Source of the DNA: Euryarchaeota archaeon UBA86
GTDB lineage: Archaea > Thermoplasmatota > Poseidoniia > Poseidoniales > Thalassarchaeaceae
Length of the DNA: 64,000 nt
Direction of reading: 5' to 3'
Assembly (NCBI GenBank): GCA_002503055.1
Contig: DAQX01000008.1
Location: forward strand, 1-64,000
The notes under the pieces are model-generated. The model was not told the DNA's origin. It searched no databases and saw only the letters and a program-made list of their open reading frames with translations. Shown here one piece after another: positions 59,753 to 64,000 of the stretch (its first letter is position 1; every line of letters starts with the position of its first letter). The translations under genes and the position numbers were made by a program.

Positions 59753-62074
59753 CTAATCCAGTAATAGAAGACTTAGTTGCATTAGTGCAGCTCCGAAAGT
59801 CATTCCCACAATCATGAATCTGGGTCTTTCTTGGATCAACGCCTGGGGTATTAATTCCTTGAAACTGACTACTGCCATAATTCCTCCAACAAATGCCAAT
59901 GACAACCCTACAATAAAGGGAGACAAAATTGATCCGAGAATAAGTAACGCGAACAATGCTCCAATTGGCTCGGTCAGGCCGGTTGCCAATGCAATCATTA
60001 CAGCCTTAAATTTCCCTCCGCCACCGGCCTGAATGGGAGCTGCTACAGCTATTCCTTCTGGGATATTGTGCAGTCCGATAGCGACCATCAGAACGATCCC
60101 ATATTGGGCTGATTCAAGTACGGCAACACCTATCGCAAGACCTTCGGGGAAGTTATGAATTCCCAGAGCAATCGCCGTGAAAATTCCAGACATGTACATT
60201 TTCTTCTTCTCTGTCATTTCCTCGTCAATGTTGTTTTTTCTAAGTAGAATATTTGCTAGAAAAACTATAGATGCCCCGATTGCAAAAGAAATTGAAATCC
60301 CGATAAAGCCGAATTCCATTGCTTGCCCTAGCCATAAATCAAATATGGAAATGAGGAGCATTACGCCGGCAGCCATCCCAAGCATGAATGACATCATTTC
60401 TCTGCTTATTTCTTTAATTAAAATTACAATTAGGCCCCCTATGCCTGTCGCTAACCCAGCCATTAGAGCTATCATAAATGGGAAAACCCATGATTCGGAA
60501 TTCCCTTCTAGACTTTTAATCTCAATTATTGGGCTATCTTCGGCTATTAGGTTCAAGGATTGAACCATCTCAAGAACAAAATTAGTGACCAATTCAGCAC
60601 CCTCTTTGTCGATTAATTCACCTTGTGAATCAATATCGAGATTATTGCTAAAGTCTGTACAAAATGGCCAAATCTCTGAGGAGGTTGCATCCAATCTCTG
60701 GAAGCCTATGCCAACTGTGTCGATGCCTGCGTGATTGAAACTCCTATGGCTGCTACAGCCTTGAATAGAGTCAATGGAAGGATTGTTAGCGATAACATTA
60801 GCAGAATATTGACCGGCCCCTCCAAAAGTAGTCTTGGCAGAAGATTTGGCTTTAGAAACAAGAACATTGTTGGATGCCTCTACTGTAATTGAGTCAATGC
60901 CCATGGCTTCATTGAGAATTGCTGAATCGATGTTGATGTATAACTCCGGCTTTTGACTTTCTTCGATCTGATCAAGGAAAGCTTGACTACTGAGCCATCC
61001 AAGTTCCTCACCGCCCCATGAAACAAATTTCACAGTTCTATCTAGTTCTCTACCATTCAATTGTCTAGCGATTTCGACAAGTTGTGCCACGCCTATCGAA
61101 TTGTCTACTTGACCTTCGCTCAAGTAAGAAGTGTCGTGATTGGCGCCAATCATTACTGATTTGGAGGATTTTCCGGGCAATTCTCCAGTTACAATCTGTA
61201 CATTAGTGACGCCGGTCTGGGCCGCTTCCCAATTGCCGTCAAGAATCGCATACTTTGATCCATCCGATTCTGCCTCATCGATGAACTCTATGAAAGTCTG
61301 AGCAGTTTCATGTGTGATGAATATGAATGGTATCAAATCGTAATCTGGGAAAGCTTCGGGGAATGAGATTAGCCTATCATCATCAGTCAGAACTACTATC
61401 GGTTCAAAGTATGTCGATTCCAGTTCCTCCTCGTAAATCATCAGAACTGATGCTCCCGCTTCTATTGCTTCTCTGTAATAATCAGAAAGGCTTCTGCCAG
61501 TATTCTCTATTTCATGGTGAATCAGAATTGCCTTATCCGTAAGATCTCCCGAGTTGGTAAAATCTTCCGAGGTCCCACTTCCTAGATTTACCATCTCGCT
61601 ATCATGTTTGTGAGAACCTCCAGAATAACCAAGAAAAGTGAATGCATCCCTGTGCTCCAAGTCGCCTGTAGAAGAAATCTGAACTCTGCCTGTCCCTGCC
61701 GAACCATCTGGAAGTCCGGGGATATTGCCGATACCCTGCTCTATTTGCGCATGCATATGGATTGGTTCATCACCTTCATCGGGCTCTACAAGCCATGAGC
61801 CCCAAATCTCAAATTCTGTAATTTGTACATCAGATAGTCCTGCATCTTCAAACATCTCTGAGATAATAATTGATGCTTCCATCTCCGAGTTAGAACCAGG
61901 AACTCTGGGCCCAAGGGAACTTAGATTACTTGACTCCTCTAGAATTTTATCTCCATCTGAATGAAACTCAATAGATGGCTCGTGAAGAATGAAACCAGCT
62001 GCAAATGAAGAAATGAGTACGACGGCGGAAATTATTCCAAGAGTGTTTATTCTCCTATAGGGGTCGTATTCCAT
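59753..62074 (-). CDS. M28 metallopeptidase ectodomain fused to a ZIP-family metal transporter
   Basis: 773 residues. One helix (about 12-30) leads to an outer part. A PA-like insert (about 130-280, with LTDKAILIHH and EAGASVLMIYEEE) is followed by an M28 peptidase with zinc-site residues His313 (GANHDTSY), Asp324 (GQVDNSIG), Glu356-Glu357 (WGGEELG), Asp383 (NIDSA) and His443 (SSHRSFNH). From about 530 there are eight helices of a ZIP transporter with both signatures, GIHNFPEGLAIG (His640, Glu644) and GLHNIPEGIAVA (His669, Glu673). ZIP proteins import Fe2+, Zn2+ or Mn2+. I see no frameshift. An operator lies 29 bases upstream. Peptidase activity may free or recover metal, or it may act as a receptor-like platform. 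Confidence 0.92.
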   Translation of the reverse strand: MEYDPYRRINTLGIISAVVLISSFAAGFILHEPSIEFHSDGDKILEESSNLSSLGPRVPGSNSEMEASIIISEMFEDAGLSDVQITEFEIWGSWLVEPDEGDEPIHMHAQIEQGIGNIPGLPDGSAGTGRVQISSTGDLEHRDAFTFLGYSGGSHKHDSEMVNLGSGTSEDFTNSGDLTDKAILIHHEIENTGRSLSDYYREAIEAGASVLMIYEEELESTYFEPIVVLTDDDRLISFPEAFPDYDLIPFIFITHETAQTFIEFIDEAESDGSKYAILDGNWEAAQTGVTNVQIVTGELPGKSSKSVMIGANHDTSYLSEGQVDNSIGVAQLVEIARQLNGRELDRTVKFVSWGGEELGWLSSQAFLDQIEESQKPELYINIDSAILNEAMGIDSITVEASNNVLVSKAKSSAKTTFGGAGQYSANVIANNPSIDSIQGCSSHRSFNHAGIDTVGIGFQRLDATSSEIWPFCTDFSNNLDIDSQGELIDKEGAELVTNFVLEMVQSLNLIAEDSPIIEIKSLEGNSESWVFPFMIALMAGLATGIGGLIVILIKEISREMMSFMLGMAAGVMLLISIFDLWLGQAMEFGFIGISISFAIGASIVFLANILLRKNNIDEEMTEKKKMYMSGIFTAIALGIHNFPEGLAIGVAVLESAQYGIVLMVAIGLHNIPEGIAVAAPIQAGGGGKFKAVMIALATGLTEPIGALFALLILGSILSPFIVGLSLAFVGGIMAVVSFKELIPQALIQERPRFMIVGMTFGAALMQLSLLLLD

Positions 62075-62103
62075 GGCTTCCGCAAGAGAAGTGGTTCTAA
62101 TAA

Positions 62104-62119
62104 TTTAGGTAGCCCTAAA
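62104..62119. promoter_or_regulatory. DtxR/IdeR-like operator 4 (M28-ZIP gene)
   Basis: TTTAGGTAGCCCTAAA lies 29 bases before the M28-ZIP ATG, almost the same distance as operator 3 from its gene, and abuts the stop codon of the upstream GDPD-like gene. It resembles the TTAGGTTAGCCTAA core of bacterial DtxR/IdeR sites. Confidence 0.7.
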
Positions 62120-62734
62120 CTACAAAAAAAATAGCCATTTTGGCTTGGAAAGTAACCAAAGCAATTTTGATTTTGAAGCATTAAACAAGTCTACCCGGTG
62201 TCTTCTGACCCTAACCAACTTAGTATTCGATTTTCGGAGTCTCTCATGCCAATATTCTCTGGAGTTCTTTGGGAAGGATTTCTCAAATCTAGCCGGAGAC
62301 GCCATTAGAGTAAAGTTTTGATTTCTTCTGACATTTTCCACTACCTTTTCTCTACCTTCTTCAGTAAGCAGGCTTTTCACCTCGATCATTACTTTCTCTG
62401 GTCTTTCATTGAGTATTTCTAGAACTTCACTTAGAGTTGGAATAGAAATTCCTAGTGTCCTTCCGAGTTCTTGGATTTGGACTAAAGTGAGATGATTTAG
62501 AATGTGTGATTTACCATCTATGTGAATCTCATCATCATGGAATACGAATATCTCAGAATCTGAAGATTCGTGAATATCAAACTCCCAATATCTGAAATTT
62601 CGAAGATTGAAGATGGTATTTTCAATTGAATCTTTTAGAGATTGGATTGTATTCTCGAGTGGAGTTCCAGAACCTCCTAATCTGTGACCAAGATTCTTCA
62701 ATAATTCACCTATATATCGCGAAGATATCGACAT
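62120..62734 (-). CDS. Glycerophosphodiester phosphodiesterase-like protein
   Basis: 204 residues, shorter than the usual ~250. Motifs of the GDPD barrel are present in the first half: GHRLGGSGTPLENTIQSL with the catalytic His-Arg, WEFDIHESSD with the Glu-Asp pair, FHDDEI with the second His and IPTLSEVLEIL then VMIEVKS. The C-terminal third lacks the later barrel strands and is basic. It may still cleave glycerophosphodiesters or may be truncated. It directly precedes operator 4 and is probably not part of the iron regulon. Confidence 0.7.
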   Translation of the reverse strand: MSISSRYIGELLKNLGHRLGGSGTPLENTIQSLKDSIENTIFNLRNFRYWEFDIHESSDSEIFVFHDDEIHIDGKSHILNHLTLVQIQELGRTLGISIPTLSEVLEILNERPEKVMIEVKSLLTEEGREKVVENVRRNQNFTLMASPARFEKSFPKNSREYWHERLRKSNTKLVRVRRHRVDLFNASKSKLLWLLSKPKWLFFL

Positions 62735-62776
62735 TAATGAGTTTGTTTTCGATTGCTAGCCTGAGACGATAGTATC

Positions 62777-64000
62777 ATGATGCTAACCTGCGCTAGAACA
62801 CTCATGAAGATGGCACAGGTTGTCGTTGCCCTCTCGCTCGTCTTTGTCCTGGTGATGAGTTTAGTTTGTCCCTACAGTCATTCGGACAGCAACCTCACAG
62901 AGGAGTCTCTGCGAATGGAGCAATTCGGTGGCGGAGGTTCTCTAGAGGATCAGTGCGGCTCGATAACATTCGAAGATATGTTCGAGTATACCAATGCGGA
63001 GTTTGTTTTCAATGTCAATCCGAATTGGCAAACCGCTGAAGTACAGGCAGTTGCTTGGATTAACGAATCTTTGGCAGATGACATCAGGACTACTATGGAC
63101 GAGTTCATGGCCGAGATTGATCCGAATGACGGAGGCGATGGTTGGTTGTCGACCGATGAGCGCGAAATCTTCAGAGCGTTGGCCAGCGAGTGTATAGAGC
63201 ACACTCTTACTCGGATAGGAATTAGAGATGGCGACTATCACAGAGGTGGCGAGGGAGTCAGTTGGAAGAATACAAGTTGGGAAGAAGACGGAGTCGAAAT
63301 TCAAGAATTCAACATTGTACCACCTAGGCACTCAGAGATTAGAGAATGCACATCCGCTTTCGGGAACGAATGTGAGGAAATCCCGGTTATACCCGACGAT
63401 AATCGAGACTGTGATACCGACATTTCTTCCTCTGATGGAATTGATGAATGCCGTGTCCAGCTTTGGTTGAATGCCACAATGACCATCCCGGGTGTGACTG
63501 ATGGAAATCAATTTACTCTGGCCCTCAATGCTTCGAATATGACTCGATCAAGTCTAGAGTTCAACTTCCCGGTTACACCTGATTTACGCCTAGATATGTG
63601 GGAGGAGTGTGAGGGTAGAGATGTAAGCTTCGATGAGGAGTCGTCAATTCCCGCTCCAATTCGTGGAACCTGTTTAGGCGATGGTTCCTCATCGTATACT
63701 CTCGAAGAACTAGAAACACTCACGGGTGAAGAAAGACTTCGATTCACTATTATGCCAGATGCAGAAATCGATGACTGGCCACTAGGTGAGGACTTATTCG
63801 CTGATTTCACTACCGCCCCTATTCCCGTAGATGAGCATCCAGAATGGACCGTGGATGCTCCAGTCGACGGTGCATGGTTCCCGTCCCCGAGCGGTGGTCA
63901 GCACATATGGGCAGACTGGGATGACATATCTTCTTGGTTCTCAGATGAGGGTAGTGTGACTCAATTGGATATTCGTTGCACTGGTGCAGATTCTCTACAA
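62777..64000 (+). CDS. Secreted protein of unknown function, runs past the right edge
   Basis: An open frame of 408 codons from ATG 62777 to the last base of the window without a stop. The first ~35 residues form a signal peptide (MAQVVVALSLVFVLVMSLV core). The mature part is acidic and Cys-containing, with NVNPNWQTAEVQAV, then DGWLSTDEREIF (resembling an EF-hand-like Asp-rich loop) and a C-terminal region with many Asp/Trp repeats (WADWDDISSWF). ATG 62777 is followed by further ATGs at 62780, 62804 and 62810, so the exact start is uncertain. No family recognised. Confidence 0.78.
   Translation, partial: MMLTCARTLMKMAQVVVALSLVFVLVMSLVCPYSHSDSNLTEESLRMEQFGGGGSLEDQCGSITFEDMFEYTNAEFVFNVNPNWQTAEVQAVAWINESLADDIRTTMDEFMAEIDPNDGGDGWLSTDEREIFRALASECIEHTLTRIGIRDGDYHRGGEGVSWKNTSWEEDGVEIQEFNIVPPRHSEIRECTSAFGNECEEIPVIPDDNRDCDTDISSSDGIDECRVQLWLNATMTIPGVTDGNQFTLALNASNMTRSSLEFNFPVTPDLRLDMWEECEGRDVSFDEESSIPAPIRGTCLGDGSSSYTLEELETLTGEERLRFTIMPDAEIDDWPLGEDLFADFTTAPIPVDEHPEWTVDAPVDGAWFPSPSGGQHIWADWDDISSWFSDEGSVTQLDIRCTGADSLQ

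Noticed and set aside
59744..59757. Fifth DtxR-like operator
   Set aside because: ATTAG-GTAG-CTAAT has only partial arms and a shorter spacing; the equal 44-bp distance is suggestive but not enough.
1..64000. CRISPR arrays, insertion sequences, prophage genes, rRNA
   Set aside because: No regularly spaced direct repeats, transposase or integrase frames, phage structural genes or rRNA segments were seen on either strand.

Overview
The window looks like a chromosomal segment of an uncultured marine euryarchaeon of the Marine Group II / Poseidoniales type. This is an inference from gene content. Archaeal signs are a GHMP-type shikimate kinase beside the archaeal ADTH synthase / 3-dehydroquinate synthase II pair, a RibL-type FAD synthetase, a short archaeal lumazine synthase, an HTH_10 (bacterio-opsin-activator-like) regulator and a PGF-CTERM-like C-terminal signal. 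Bacterial-type genes are mixed in: GpsA, ferrochelatase, alpha-type riboflavin synthase, an acyl-CoA dehydrogenase and MacB/LolD-type ABC genes. Coding density is very high, many start/stop codons overlap, and no gene-free stretch exceeds 300 bases. The longest gaps are 256 bases at 54277-54532 and 175 bases at 33464-33638; both are described below.

Layout. 1-8460: end of a glutamine amidotransferase, a K+-dependent-type membrane pyrophosphatase, a lipoprotein, a glutaredoxin, a giant subtilase-permease fusion and a sugar GHMP kinase. 8525-10740: riboflavin/FAD operon ribB-ribL-ribE-ribH. 10755-13210: small AT-rich group (membrane protein, FAD oxidoreductase, DoxX-like protein). 13291-20978: thioredoxin reductase, MoeB/ThiF-rhodanese, a fused 2-oxoacid dehydrogenase E1 with a zinc ribbon, a cation/Ca2+ exchanger and an acyl-CoA dehydrogenase. 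21051-32520: a molybdenum-hydroxylase region (MocA-like, XdhC-like, three structural subunits resembling 4-hydroxybenzoyl-CoA reductase) with two more subtilases and an HTH_10 regulator. 32522-38596: secreted protein, then a DUF4350-like / MoxR / DUF58 / membrane protein operon. 38597-42295: four shikimate-pathway genes. 42375-51118: exonuclease III, ABC exporter, a large membrane protein and an acidic lipoprotein with EF-hand-like and LDL-receptor-A-like motifs. 51215-51299: tRNA-Leu(UAG). 51393-52681: gpsA and a small protein.

52667-62734 is the most interesting part. It looks like an iron-acquisition island: a PhnC/PhnE-type ABC transporter, a FEA1 (algal iron-assimilation)-like lipoprotein, a DUF454 protein, ferrochelatase, a glucose/sorbosone-dehydrogenase-like lipoprotein, a membrane-anchored single-lobe protein that carries the iron-ligand motifs of animal transferrins, and a fusion of an M28 peptidase ectodomain with a ZIP metal transporter. 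Four copies of a 16-bp palindrome, TTTAGG-N4-CCTAAA (DtxR/IdeR-like), lie just upstream of the FEA1-like, transferrin-like and M28-ZIP genes and nowhere else that I noticed. The genes plausibly form one iron-responsive regulon.

An open reading frame at the right edge (62777 to beyond 64000) is a secreted protein that runs out of the window. Perfect hairpins with three- or four-base loops recur just after stop codons or next to starts throughout the window.
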